From Paenibacillaceae bacterium (GTDB taxonomy: Bacteria > Bacillota > Bacilli > Paenibacillales > Paenibacillaceae), in contig CAAFUF010000012.1 in assembly GCA_900766135.1 (NCBI GenBank), positions 1 to 64,000 on the forward strand: a stretch of DNA of 64,000 nt. The letters run 5' to 3'. This document shows, piece after piece, positions 23,323 through 32,322 of the stretch; position 1 is the first letter of the stretch; the number at the start of each line of letters is the position of its first letter. The translations under genes were made by a program, and so were the position numbers. The notes beneath the pieces were generated by a model. The model saw only the letters and a list, made by a program, of their open reading frames with translations. It was not told where the DNA came from and ran no database searches.

Positions 23323-24831
23323 GTGCCGGATAAGAAGAAGCTTCTGCTGTTTTCGCATGTGTGCAATTCAAGAAACGTAACCGGTGCCGAGAAGCTGTTG
23401 TTGTTTAATGCGAGGAAGCTATCGGCTTTCTACGACTGTACGATTGTGGTTCCCCGGCAGGGCAGTTTGTCCGTGTTGGCCAAACGTTACGGGATCCGGA
23501 CCCTCCTGTGCGAAAACGGGCTGCTCTACGGCATGTGTGCTCCGCATGCCGGCCTGAGCGGCGAGTTCCATACCATCGCCTGGAGCGAGCAGGTCCGGCG
23601 CACGATGGAGCTGCTGAATGAAGAGCGGCCGGATGCCGTGCTTGTGAATACCAGCGTCAACGTATCGCCGGCGATCGCCGCCAAACAGCTGGGCATCCCC
23701 GTTATTTGGCAGATCACGGAGGTTATAGCATCGAACGAATACACCGCGGAAGCGGTGACTCTCATCGACAGGTACAGCGACCTGATCATCGGGATTTCCA
23801 ATTCCGTGCTGCTTCCCTTCCTTGGGACGCAGGCGGCAGACAAAACCGTGCTGCTGTACCCTTCTTGGAATCCCGAGGATATCCACCCCGACCTCTGGCC
23901 GGCGCAGCGCTGGCATAAACGGGCGGGGTGGAAGGTCAAGTCGTCGGAGGTGCTGGTGGGCTATATTTCTTCCTACCTGATTCCGGAGAAGGGGGCCGAT
24001 CATTTCATCACGGCGGCGCTGAGCCTGGCGGACCGGTTCGCAGCGGCGAAGTTCGTCGTCGTTGGCGCGGAGATTCACCAAGAGTATTACCGGAACTTAA
24101 AGCGAGCGGTCCAGGGGTCACCGCATTCGCACCGATTCGTGTTCGTTAGCTTTGAAGACCATGTGGAATCCGCCTTTAGCGCGATGGATATCGTCGTTGT
24201 CCCGGGGATTTTGCCTGAAGGATTCGGGTTAACCGCGCTGGAAGCCATGGTTTTCGGCAAACCGGTGGTCGCTTATGCCTCGGGCGGGTTGCGAGAAATA
24301 TTGGAGGCGGTAGGCAGCGGTGCCTACCTGGTGCCCACGCGGGACAGCGAAGGACTCGCGGAAAAATGCGCGGAGTTGCTGTCTTCCATCGAACTGGCTC
24401 GCAGCGTGGGGGAGCGCAACCGGGTTCGCGCGGAAGCTGCGTTTGGCCCGGCAGCCTACGATTTGCGGCTTCACGGACTGGTTCAGCGCGTGCAGGAGCT
24501 TTCGGGCCTCGTCGTACCTCTGCCCGAACCGGTACCGATCACGCCGCCTCCGGGCACCGCGGATTTCCGTTCCGGCCTTGGGGCGACGATTGGGGAATTG
24601 CCGCCTGCCGCGTCCGCCAAGCCCGCCGGACGCCGCGGAAGAATCAAGCTGAAGCGGGCCAAGCGGCCGCGCAGGAAAAGATCCGGAGCCGGACGAAGCT
24701 TGTCCGCTCGGCGCGGGGGCGGGGCGGGTCGCGTTCGCAAGGCAGTCCGGAACCGCCGCAAGCCCGGCCGGAGAGTCGCAAGGTCCCGTACGAAACGCGT
24801 GCGTAAACGCCATATGTCAGCAAGGAGATGA
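23323..24831 (+). CDS. GT4 glycosyltransferase with a long basic C-terminal tail
   Basis: A 502-residue GT-B enzyme. The N-terminal half includes LLLFSHVCNSRNVTGAEKLL and PVIWQITEVIASNEY; the donor half has VGYISSYLIPEKGADHF, VVVGAEIHQ and PGILPEGFGLTALEAMVFGKPVVAY, the GT4 E-x7-E signature. After residue about 400 comes a Pro-rich stretch, and residues about 432-502 are almost all Arg, Lys, Gly, Ala and Ser (for example RAKRPRRKRSGAGR). The basic tail mirrors those at the N-termini of neighbouring proteins. Start is GTG at 23323 behind AAAGGAGGGG. Confidence 0.83.
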   Translation: MPDKKKLLLFSHVCNSRNVTGAEKLLLFNARKLSAFYDCTIVVPRQGSLSVLAKRYGIRTLLCENGLLYGMCAPHAGLSGEFHTIAWSEQVRRTMELLNEERPDAVLVNTSVNVSPAIAAKQLGIPVIWQITEVIASNEYTAEAVTLIDRYSDLIIGISNSVLLPFLGTQAADKTVLLYPSWNPEDIHPDLWPAQRWHKRAGWKVKSSEVLVGYISSYLIPEKGADHFITAALSLADRFAAAKFVVVGAEIHQEYYRNLKRAVQGSPHSHRFVFVSFEDHVESAFSAMDIVVVPGILPEGFGLTALEAMVFGKPVVAYASGGLREILEAVGSGAYLVPTRDSEGLAEKCAELLSSIELARSVGERNRVRAEAAFGPAAYDLRLHGLVQRVQELSGLVVPLPEPVPITPPPGTADFRSGLGATIGELPPAASAKPAGRRGRIKLKRAKRPRRKRSGAGRSLSARRGGGAGRVRKAVRNRRKPGRRVARSRTKRVRKRHMSARR

Positions 24832-24835
24832 GACC

Positions 24836-25927
24836 GTGAAAATCATGACCATATTGGGAACCCGGCCGGAGATCATCCGGCTTAGCCGGATCATTCCGCT
24901 GTTGGACCGATGGGCCGACAACCATGTGCTGGTGCACACGGGACAGAATTTTACGGCCAGTCTCAGCGATGTATTTTTCCAAGAGCTTGGGTTGAGACAA
25001 CCGGATTACGTCTTTCAAGATCATCAAACGACGCTGGGCAGCCAACTGTCGGCGATGTTCGGCCAGATGGAGCGGATATTGGATGCGGAACGCCCGGATC
25101 GCGTGCTTCTGCTGGGAGACACGAACAGCGCGCTATGCGCCGTGTTGGCGGAGCGGCTGGGTTACCCGGCGATCCACATGGAAGCGGGCAACCGCTGCTT
25201 TGACCTGGACGTTCCCGAGGAGAAGAACCGGAAAGTCATCGATGCGGTGTCGACCATCAATATGCCTTATACCCCGCAGAGCAAAGCCCATTTGCTCGCG
25301 GAAGGCGTTCCGAGCAACCGCATCGTGCTGACCGGTAATCCGATTTACGAAGTGATGAAGCATTACGAACCGCAGATCGAAGCTAGCGACATTTTGCAAC
25401 GGCTGGGCCTGAAAGAAGGAGAATATTATCTCGTCACGGCCCATCGGGCCGAGAACGTCGATCGGCCGGCTTCCCTGCACGCCATTATGGAGGGGTTGAA
25501 CCGGGTAGCGGAGGCCTCGTCCAAACGGCTGATATGCAGCATACACCCGCGTACTAGATCGCGGATCGAACGTGATTTGAAGCTCGAGATGCATCCATTG
25601 GTCGAATTTTATGAGCCGTTCGGATTCTTCGATTTCGTGAAGCTGGAGAAGCATGCGTTATGCGCATTGACGGACAGCGGCACGGTACAAGAGGAGTGCT
25701 GCATCATGCGGGTGCCCACGGTAACGATTCGTCGGACAACGGAGCGGCCGGAGACCGTCGATTGCGGCAGCAACGTCGTTTCCGGCGTGGATGCCCGGAG
25801 AATCGCCGAAGCGGCGGCAATGATGGCCGGAATGGAACGCTCGTGGCCTTGTCCCGAGGGCTACCTGGAGGAGAACGTTTCGCAAAAAGTGGTCAAATTC
25901 GTGCTTGGAGGGAAGTTGAATGTTTAA
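24836..25927 (+). CDS. Non-hydrolysing UDP-N-acetylglucosamine 2-epimerase, CapG/WbjD type
   Basis: A 363-residue epimerase. Core motifs are GTRPEIIRLSRIIPLL, LLLGDTNSALCAV and HMEAGNRCFDLDVPEEKNRK; the GNRCFD...PEE...NRK sequence is typical of the CapG/WbjD/FnlC group rather than MnaA. These enzymes make the last C2 inversion toward UDP-N-acetyl-L-fucosamine. The two following genes supply the partner dehydratase and reductase, so a UDP-FucNAc-type donor is the best guess. The start is GTG at 24836 after AAGGAGATGAGACC. The 3' end overlaps the next gene by eight bases. Confidence 0.87.
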   Translation: MKIMTILGTRPEIIRLSRIIPLLDRWADNHVLVHTGQNFTASLSDVFFQELGLRQPDYVFQDHQTTLGSQLSAMFGQMERILDAERPDRVLLLGDTNSALCAVLAERLGYPAIHMEAGNRCFDLDVPEEKNRKVIDAVSTINMPYTPQSKAHLLAEGVPSNRIVLTGNPIYEVMKHYEPQIEASDILQRLGLKEGEYYLVTAHRAENVDRPASLHAIMEGLNRVAEASSKRLICSIHPRTRSRIERDLKLEMHPLVEFYEPFGFFDFVKLEKHALCALTDSGTVQEECCIMRVPTVTIRRTTERPETVDCGSNVVSGVDARRIAEAAAMMAGMERSWPCPEGYLEENVSQKVVKFVLGGKLNV

Positions 25928-26906
25928 AGATCAAGTCATTCTTGTCACCGGGGGGACGGGTTCTTGGGGATACGAGCTGATCCGCCAGCTCCTCCCCCAG
26001 GAGCCGAAGGAGATCATCGTATATTCCCGGGGAGAGGCGGCCCAGGTCGCCATGAGCCGTGCATTCGACGACAAGCGCCTGACGTTCCGTATCGGGGATA
26101 TCCGCGATAAGGAGGCGTTGACGGCGGCCTGCCGGAATGTGGACATCGTCTACCATCTAGCGGCCTTGAAGCATGTGCCGATTTGCGAGGAGCAGCCCGG
26201 CGAAGCGCTGAAAACGAATGTGGTCGGTACGCAAAACGTCATCGAAGCCGCCATCGAAAACAAAGTCAAGAAAGTTCTCTACATCTCGACCGATAAAGCC
26301 TCCAATCCGTCCAACTTCTACGGAATGACAAAAGCCATCGGCGAGAAGCTGGTCGTATATGCCAACCTGCTCCAGGAGGAAACCCGGTTTGTGTGCATCC
26401 GGGGGGGCAACGTGCTGGGCACCAACGGCAGCGTCATCCATCTGTTCAAGCAGCAAATCCGCGAAAAGAGGGAGGTCCGGATTACCGATTTGGAAATGAC
26501 CCGGTTCTTCTTGACGATGCCGGAAGCGATCCAGCTTCTGTTTAAGGCATCCAGGGAAAGCGTGGGCGGCGAAATCTTCGTTATGCTGATGCCGACCTGC
26601 CGGATCGTGGAGCTGGCGGAGGTGTTAATCGAGGATTCGGGAGAATCGGACGTATCGGTCATAGAGTCGGGGATTCGGCCCGGGGAACGGATCCACGAAC
26701 TGCTGCTCAGCGAATACGAGAGCCGGTCGACGGTGGTGTACGACAAGGAGTATCTGGTGATTTTACCTGCGCTGGACATCGCGGGCTTGAAAGAACGCTA
26801 CAGTCATTTGCCGCTCTTCCCCTTCGGCGAGCTGAACTCGGAGCATGGGCTGATGAGCAAGGAAGAGATCCGCGGCATGCTGGATAAAGGAGGATTTCTC
26901 TCATGA
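25920..26906 (+). CDS. NAD-dependent sugar 4,6-dehydratase (CapE/PseB-like), copy 1
   Basis: A 328-residue extended short-chain dehydrogenase of the Polysacc_synt_2 family. The cofactor site is TGGTGSWG (about 11-18) and the catalytic set is STDKAS with YGMTK (about 137-141). It acts on a UDP-HexNAc to give a 4-keto-6-deoxy sugar. CapE proper has Met in place of the YxxxK tyrosine, so this copy is intermediate between CapE and PseB/FlaA1 types. It is embedded between the CapG-type epimerase and an RmlD/CapF-type reductase with overlapping ends. A paralogue lies at 32323. Confidence 0.83.
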   Translation: MFKDQVILVTGGTGSWGYELIRQLLPQEPKEIIVYSRGEAAQVAMSRAFDDKRLTFRIGDIRDKEALTAACRNVDIVYHLAALKHVPICEEQPGEALKTNVVGTQNVIEAAIENKVKKVLYISTDKASNPSNFYGMTKAIGEKLVVYANLLQEETRFVCIRGGNVLGTNGSVIHLFKQQIREKREVRITDLEMTRFFLTMPEAIQLLFKASRESVGGEIFVMLMPTCRIVELAEVLIEDSGESDVSVIESGIRPGERIHELLLSEYESRSTVVYDKEYLVILPALDIAGLKERYSHLPLFPFGELNSEHGLMSKEEIRGMLDKGGFLS

Positions 26907-27733
26907 AGCTGCTGATCCTCGGAGGACACGGAATGGCAGGGCATGTCCTGGTCCGGCATTTCCGCGAGTCGGGAGAACACCAGGTGTTTTATACCTCGCG
27001 CGATCCCGGTGACCCGGGCTCACTGATTCTGGACGCCGGTGATATCGTCGCTGTTGATCAAGCGGTTCAACTGGTTCGTCCGGACGTCATTATCAACGCG
27101 GTTGGGGTGTTGAACCAGTTTGCCGACCACGACAAAATTATGGCCTACCACATCAATGGGTTTCTGCCTCATCGGCTACGGCATCTGGCGGATAAAACGG
27201 GCGCTCGCCTGATTCACATCAGTACGGACTGCGTCTTTCTCGGCGACCGCGGCGGTTACCGGGAGGACGATCAGCCCGACGGCGTGACGACTTACGCCGT
27301 GACCAAGGCGCTCGGTGAGGTGCGGGACGAAGGACATCTGACGATTCGCACCTCGATCATCGGACCGGAAGTTCGCCGTCAGGGCATCGGCCTGTTCCAG
27401 TGGTTTATGAGCCAGGAAGGCAAGGTGTCCGGGTATCGCCGGGTGAAGTGGAACGGAGTGACCACGATACAGCTTGCCCGAACGATCGAATGGCTGCTGG
27501 ATCGTCCGGTGTCCGGCTTGATTCATCTGGCTCACCCGGAAGTCGTCAGCAAATATGAGATGCTTCATCTATTTCGGGAAATCTGGGGGAAAACCGACAT
27601 TGAGATCGAACCGGACGACGGACCGGCAATCGATCGGACGCTGGTGAACACCCGCCAAGATGCAGCGGTTCCCCTCCCTCCATTCCGGCAAATGCTGGAG
27701 GATATGGCTGAATGGATGAGACGGTATGGGTGA
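26903..27733 (+). CDS. NAD(P)-dependent sugar reductase, RmlD/CapF-like
   Basis: A 276-residue short-chain dehydrogenase. The cofactor loop is LGGHGMAGH; the catalytic region is ISTDCVFLGDRGGY and YAVTKALGE (YxxxK). It resembles RmlD-type 4-keto sugar reductases and the N-terminal half of CapF/WbjC, but lacks the CapF C-terminal cupin. In context it would reduce, and perhaps epimerise, the product of the upstream dehydratase on the way to a UDP-6-deoxy-HexNAc. It overlaps both neighbours by four to eight bases. Confidence 0.8.
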   Translation: MKLLILGGHGMAGHVLVRHFRESGEHQVFYTSRDPGDPGSLILDAGDIVAVDQAVQLVRPDVIINAVGVLNQFADHDKIMAYHINGFLPHRLRHLADKTGARLIHISTDCVFLGDRGGYREDDQPDGVTTYAVTKALGEVRDEGHLTIRTSIIGPEVRRQGIGLFQWFMSQEGKVSGYRRVKWNGVTTIQLARTIEWLLDRPVSGLIHLAHPEVVSKYEMLHLFREIWGKTDIEIEPDDGPAIDRTLVNTRQDAAVPLPPFRQMLEDMAEWMRRYG

Positions 27734-28655
27734 CGGAGCGGCGGTCCTTATCACGGGCGCCGGCGGTTTTACCGGCCGCCACGCCAGCCGCCGTTTCGCC
27801 GCCAAGGGATACAAGGTCTTTGCTTTAGTGAGAAACGAAGCCGGACTGCCTGCCATCGAAGAGGTAGAGTACCTCGTCTGCGATTTGACGGACAAAGCGG
27901 GGATTAAACGCATCATTGACCGGATCCGGCCGCAGTACGTGCTGCATTTGGGAGGCAAGAACTCGGTGCCGGAATCCTGGTCCGAGCCGCTCCTTTATAT
28001 CGAAAGCAATGTCATGACGACCCTGTACCTGCTGGATGCCCTGCAGGCTTGCGGCTTGGGGGAGACTCGCATTCTCGTTGCCGGTTCTCGCCTCAAATTC
28101 GGACTTGAGCGGCCGCTTCGTCCGACCCACCCTTACGGGTTGAGCAAATCGCTGCAGGAGGCGGCCGCATTGGCTTGGGGAAGCTTATTTCGTCTCGGCG
28201 TGATGATCGCCGAACCGGGCAACTTGATCGGGGCTGGGCCGTCCACGGGGATCTGCTCTTTGCTCGCCCGGCATATCGTCCGCTTGGAGCGGGGGGAGTC
28301 CCCTCCCCCCTTCCTGTTGTCCCCGGCGGATGCCCGGCGCGATTTCCTCGACGTGCGCGACGCGGTGGACGCTTATGAATTACTGCTGCGTAAAGGCGAG
28401 GTGGGCGAGGCGTATCCGGTTTGCTCGGGGCGGGAGCGGAGCTTGGCCGAGCTGGCGGAGGATATCTCGCACCTGACGAAAACGGCGGATTTGAAGATAC
28501 AGATCGGCACCTCGTCAGGAGACGAGGCGATCCTGCGAGCCGAACCGCTCCTTCCCCAAGCGCTTTGGTCTCTGGGGTGGCGAGCCGGCCTGGCCTGGGA
28601 ACAATCATTGCAGGAGGTACTGGATTATTTTCGCAAGGAGGGAACCGCATCCTGA
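27726..28655 (+). CDS. NAD-dependent epimerase/dehydratase (GDP-mannose 4,6-dehydratase-like)
   Basis: A 309-residue extended SDR. TGAGGFTGRHASRR gives the Rossmann dinucleotide site; VLHLGGKNSVPESW resembles the GMD/GDP-sugar subgroup; the catalytic pair is VAGSRLKFG and HPYGLSKS (YxxxK). RRDFLDVRDAVDAYELLL is the typical substrate-domain motif. The exact sugar is unknown. It overlaps the upstream reductase and the downstream GT2 start (TGATG), so five consecutive genes from 24836 are co-translated. Confidence 0.82.
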   Translation: MGDGAAVLITGAGGFTGRHASRRFAAKGYKVFALVRNEAGLPAIEEVEYLVCDLTDKAGIKRIIDRIRPQYVLHLGGKNSVPESWSEPLLYIESNVMTTLYLLDALQACGLGETRILVAGSRLKFGLERPLRPTHPYGLSKSLQEAAALAWGSLFRLGVMIAEPGNLIGAGPSTGICSLLARHIVRLERGESPPPFLLSPADARRDFLDVRDAVDAYELLLRKGEVGEAYPVCSGRERSLAELAEDISHLTKTADLKIQIGTSSGDEAILRAEPLLPQALWSLGWRAGLAWEQSLQEVLDYFRKEGTAS

Positions 28656-29365
28656 TGAATCCACGCGTCAGTATCATTATTCCGTTTTACAACTGTCCGT
28701 ATATCGAACAGGCGGTGCAAAGCGCCCTGAATCAAACGTACCCGCATACGGAGATCATCGTCGTCGATGACGGTTCGACCGTCCACGCGGAGCGGCTCGC
28801 TCCTTACCGCGGGCACATTTACTATCTGGGCAAAGCCAACGGTGGAACGGCCTCCGCCCTAAACCACGGAATCCGCCATGCATCTGGGGAATATGTCGCC
28901 TGGCTCAGCTCGGACGATCTGTTTGCGCCGGAGAAGGTCGCGGTTCAGTTGAATTTCATGCGCGAGCAGGGCGCTGAGATATCGCATACCAACTTCCATT
29001 ATATCGATGAGTATGGACGGGTCACCCAATACAATGCCGGTATGCAGCCGCTGGGGATGCGGGAACTGGCTAATACGTTATACGCCGGCAATCCGGTCAA
29101 TGGCTGCACCGTGATGATTCGCCGCAGCCTGATCGAGCGCGTCGGTTTGTTTGATGAAGCCCTGCCTTATACCCACGATTACGATTTATGGCACCGGGTG
29201 ATGCTGTCCCGCGCCGCATTTCCTTATTTGAACGTGCCATTGGTATCCTATCGGCGCCATTCGGGGATGGGGACGCTGCGCCATCAGGCGGCTATTTCGG
29301 CGGAGATCGCATTTATCCAGAGCCGCTACCGGGACGCGCTGACCCATCTGATCGCCACTTCTTAG
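28655..29365 (+). CDS. GT2 glycosyltransferase
   Basis: A 236-residue GT-A enzyme. VSIIIPFYNCPYIEQAVQSA begins the fold; VVDDGSTVHAERL and WLSSDDLFAPEKV carry the nucleotide and metal-binding acids; GLFDEALPYTHDYDLWHRV is the usual acceptor-side motif. The start ATG overlaps the preceding stop and follows AAGGAGGGAACC; a longer open frame begins in the middle of the upstream epimerase and is not used. Last gene of the unit before a new sigma-K-like promoter. Confidence 0.88.
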   Translation: MNPRVSIIIPFYNCPYIEQAVQSALNQTYPHTEIIVVDDGSTVHAERLAPYRGHIYYLGKANGGTASALNHGIRHASGEYVAWLSSDDLFAPEKVAVQLNFMREQGAEISHTNFHYIDEYGRVTQYNAGMQPLGMRELANTLYAGNPVNGCTVMIRRSLIERVGLFDEALPYTHDYDLWHRVMLSRAAFPYLNVPLVSYRRHSGMGTLRHQAAISAEIAFIQSRYRDALTHLIATS

Positions 29366-29429
29366 TGCAGGAAGCCGGGCCTCTCTTGGCAAGAGACAAA
29401 ATAAGCGGCTATCTTGATCAAGTTGTCTA

Positions 29430-29458
29430 TACCAAAACCGTGCCTTGATCATAACCTG
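29430..29458 (+). promoter_or_regulatory. Sigma-K-type promoter
   Basis: tACC (29430-29433), exactly 16 bases, CATAACCTG (29450-29458), one mismatch to CATANNNTA. It lies 32 bases before the start of the 135-residue protein gene. Confidence 0.6.
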
Positions 29459-29489
29459 TACTAGATTACAAGAAGGTGGTGATTAAGAG

Positions 29490-29897
29490 ATGGGTGTCTT
29501 TCTTGATGCCAGAAGCTCCGTGAACTCCAACCAGCCCGGTTTCCCGGGAACACCGCTGACGGATACTCCCGCTTTGTTCGGGATCATCGGCCTGCAGACG
29601 CAAAACGTTCCGAATCCGATCGTCATTCTGTCAGGTTCCATAGGGATTCTGGGAGACGTCGGCGATACGTTTACGGTCGAAATCGTCCGCGGTGCGACGT
29701 ACGCTCCTGCCAATGTCATCTACACGCTCGACGGCGTCGTCAGCAACGCTGTGTCCACGGAAGTCACGTCTTTCGTAGCTGCCGATTTGCTAGCTCCGGC
29801 TGCTCCAGAAACCGTATATACGTCTTTTATCTCCGGGGCAACAACGGCAATCCGCAACGGTCCGGAATCCTTTATTGGCATTGCCCAACAGGGTTAG
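29490..29897 (+). CDS. Putative spore-surface beta-rich protein
   Basis: A 135-residue protein with no signal peptide. It is rich in Val, Thr, Ser, Ala and Pro; predicted short strands (FGIIGLQTQNV, IVILSGSIGILG, TFTVEIVRG, NVIYTLDGVV, TVYTSFISGATTA) resemble the trimeric beta-sandwich head of exosporium proteins such as the BclA C-terminal domain, although no collagen-like repeats occur. Its own sigma-K-type promoter and terminator make it an abundant, late, single-gene transcript. Position within the glycan locus suggests a structural or acceptor protein. Recognition is by resemblance only. Confidence 0.72.
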   Translation: MGVFLDARSSVNSNQPGFPGTPLTDTPALFGIIGLQTQNVPNPIVILSGSIGILGDVGDTFTVEIVRGATYAPANVIYTLDGVVSNAVSTEVTSFVAADLLAPAAPETVYTSFISGATTAIRNGPESFIGIAQQG

Positions 29898-29905
29898 GTT
29901 ATGCC

Positions 29906-29944
29906 CAGAAAACCTGCCTCGGGGTGTCCCGGGCAGGTTTTCTG
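29906..29944 (+). terminator. Intrinsic terminator
   Basis: Inverted repeat CAGAAAACCTGCC / GGCAGGTTTTCTG around a GC-rich loop; T residues are in the stem end rather than in a long run. Confidence 0.65.
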
Positions 29945-29986
29945 CTAAATCGAATATTCGACCTCGACAGAAAAGGACTTGAAGGG

Positions 29987-30916
29987 ATGAAGCGCCTAAA
30001 AATCTTGTTCGTGACGAAGGATTTCAGTCAATATCTGGAACGAAATTTTCATTACCTGCAGTTGGAACTGCGAAAACATGCCGATTTGGCATTGGATTAT
30101 AGGGGTGGGGAGGTACAGGCGATTCTTCGGCGGGCTCCCTTTCAGCCCGATTTCGTTCTGTTTAACGATATGTTTCATGCCTCCTATTGCCCTCCGGTTC
30201 ATGGGTTTGCGCAATTGAAGTTGCCTTGGGGCATGATCATGCATGATCTTCACGCCAAGAGCGAGCAGCGACGAGAGTTCCTGAGACGGTTTCCTTCGGC
30301 GAACATCTTTACGATGTACCGGCAAGCGTTCCGGGAGCGGTACCCCGAGTTCAAGGGAAGTCTGCACTGGCTCCCCCATTTCGTGGAGCCTACCGTGTTT
30401 AGGGATTATCGCCGCCGGAAAAATATCGACGTCCTGCTCATGGGAGCGTCCAACCCGAAGATCTACCCGCTTCGCCATAAGATGAAGACGGCCCTGACCG
30501 GGTATCCCGGCTTCGTATCCCATAACCACCCCGGTTATACGAACTTCGGATCCGATGCGCAGGCGTTCGTGGCGCGCGGCTTTGCGCTTGAAGTGAACCG
30601 GGCCAAGATTTTCCTGACCTGCGATTCGATCCACCATTATCCGCTGCGTAAGTACTTTGAAGTGCCGGCTTGCAACACACTGCTGCTAGCCACCGACAAC
30701 GCTGACTTGCGCGCGCTCGGGTTCAGGTCGGGCGTACATTATGTAGACGTAACGGAGCGGGATTTTATGGCCAAAATTCATTTCTATCTGCATCCGAACA
30801 ACGAATCGCTGCGGTCCAAGATCAGCCGGCAAGGCTATGTGTTCGTCCGGGAGAAACATTCGACTTCCGTCCGTACCTTGCAGCTTCTCCAGATGATCGG
30901 TTCCATCGTCGAATAA
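29987..30916 (+). CDS. CgeB-like glycosyltransferase
   Basis: A 309-residue protein with the CgeB/Glyco_trans_1_2 layout but no Y/G repeat. Visible segments are ILFVTKDFSQYLERNFHYL, HWLPHFVEPTVF, DVLLMGASNPKIYPLR and a C-terminal YFEVPACNTLLLATDN that corresponds to the donor site of the family. A basic patch (RDYRRRKN) precedes the second domain. The start ATG at 29987 is preceded by AAAGGA. A perfect 12-base palindrome TCGAATATTCGA (29950-29961) sits between the terminator and this gene. Confidence 0.75.
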   Translation: MKRLKILFVTKDFSQYLERNFHYLQLELRKHADLALDYRGGEVQAILRRAPFQPDFVLFNDMFHASYCPPVHGFAQLKLPWGMIMHDLHAKSEQRREFLRRFPSANIFTMYRQAFRERYPEFKGSLHWLPHFVEPTVFRDYRRRKNIDVLLMGASNPKIYPLRHKMKTALTGYPGFVSHNHPGYTNFGSDAQAFVARGFALEVNRAKIFLTCDSIHHYPLRKYFEVPACNTLLLATDNADLRALGFRSGVHYVDVTERDFMAKIHFYLHPNNESLRSKISRQGYVFVREKHSTSVRTLQLLQMIGSIVE

Positions 30917-30987
30917 TTTCCGCCAAGGCGAAAAAAGTGCAAGGATCGTCCTTATGATCAAACTTCATGCGAAAGGGGAGATGAATT

Positions 30988-32295
30988 TTGTCACGGATCA
31001 TCGCCATCGTCGGTATGGGCTATGTCGGTCTGCCTTTGGCCGAAACGTATCTGGACCAGGGTTTTCGCGTCATCGGCCTCGACAAGGACGAAGAGAAATT
31101 GCGGCTTTTGCGAGCGGGACACAGTTACATCGCGGACGTTCCCGACGAGAAGATCAAACGATATGCCGATACCCAACAGTTGACGGTCACTTCGGACTTT
31201 GGCGGGATTGCGGGCGCAGAAGCGGTCATTATTTGCGTACCGACCCCGTTGACGGATCAACACGTCCCGGACATGACCTACCTGATCGATGCCGCGGAAA
31301 AAATCGGGGAGCATCTACAGCCCGGGCAGTTGGTCGCGTTGGAAAGCTCTACTTACCCCGGAACTACCCGGGAAGTGATTTTGCCGCTTCTGCAAAAAAG
31401 CGGTCTTACCCCGGGGACGGACTTTTTCGTCGGGTTTTCACCGGAACGGGTGAATCCCGGAAGCCGCCGTTACCCGCTGCGGGATATTCCCAAGCTCGTC
31501 AGCGGCATCACCGCCGCTTGCACGGATCGGATGGAGGAACTCTATCGCGCGGCTTTCCGAACCGTCGTGCGGGTTTCCTCGACGGAAACGGCCGAAATGG
31601 CCAAACTGCTGGAAAACACCTTCCGCTTCGTGAATATTTCCTTCATCAATGAATTCGCTTTGCTCTGTGATCAATTGGGAATCAACGTTTGGGAGGTCGT
31701 AGAGGCCGCCTCTTCCAAGCCGTTCGGATTTAAGGCGTTTTATCCCGGTCCCGGCGTCGGCGGACATTGCATCCCGGTAGATCCGATCTACTTGCAATGG
31801 AAAGCGCGGCAGTTGGGGATGGCCAGCTCGTTTATCGAGATCAGCTCGCGGATTAACCGCGAGATGCCGGCGTACATCGTTTCCCGCTTGCAGGACGAAT
31901 TGAACGATGCCTCTCTCGCCGGCAAGCGGATTTTGGTGGTTGGCATCACGTTTAAAGAGGATGTCGCCGATATCCGCGAATCCAGCGTGATCGAGTTGAT
32001 CCGGCTGCTGTTGGCCGCAGGGGCGAAAGTCGATTATCACGACCCGCTGATTCCGGAGGTTACGATCGGCGGCGTGAAGCTGCATTCGGTGGCGTTGAAC
32101 GAGGAGCGGTTGGCTTCTTCGGACGGCGTGGTTCTGGCGGTCCATCACCGCGGTTTGCCGCTGAAGGATATTATGGAGCATGCGCCGTTCGTCTTCGATA
32201 CGCGAAACGCAGCCGCCGGCATTCAAGGCAAAGCGCGGGTCGTTATGCTGGGAGGCGGAAATTCAGGATCCGCACGAAACGGAATTTCGCGATGA
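30988..32295 (+). CDS. Nucleotide-sugar 6-dehydrogenase (UDP-GlcNAc/ManNAc dehydrogenase type)
   Basis: A 435-residue NAD-dependent four-electron dehydrogenase. IVGMGYVGLPLAETY binds NAD; VPTPLTDQHVPDMTYL, ESSTYPGTT and FSPERVNPGSR are family motifs; GPGVGGHCIPVDP holds the catalytic cysteine (about 261). These enzymes oxidise C6 of a UDP-sugar to a uronic acid; the Tyr-Pro-Gly-Thr form and PER-x-NPG are typical of the WbpA/TviB/WecC group acting on UDP-HexNAc rather than UDP-glucose. It would supply an acidic sugar to the spore glycan. The start is TTG at 30988 with AAAGGGGAG upstream. Confidence 0.88.
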   Translation: MSRIIAIVGMGYVGLPLAETYLDQGFRVIGLDKDEEKLRLLRAGHSYIADVPDEKIKRYADTQQLTVTSDFGGIAGAEAVIICVPTPLTDQHVPDMTYLIDAAEKIGEHLQPGQLVALESSTYPGTTREVILPLLQKSGLTPGTDFFVGFSPERVNPGSRRYPLRDIPKLVSGITAACTDRMEELYRAAFRTVVRVSSTETAEMAKLLENTFRFVNISFINEFALLCDQLGINVWEVVEAASSKPFGFKAFYPGPGVGGHCIPVDPIYLQWKARQLGMASSFIEISSRINREMPAYIVSRLQDELNDASLAGKRILVVGITFKEDVADIRESSVIELIRLLLAAGAKVDYHDPLIPEVTIGGVKLHSVALNEERLASSDGVVLAVHHRGLPLKDIMEHAPFVFDTRNAAAGIQGKARVVMLGGGNSGSARNGISR

Positions 32296-32322
32296 ATCTA
32301 GTTACGAAAGGAAGGTAAACAG

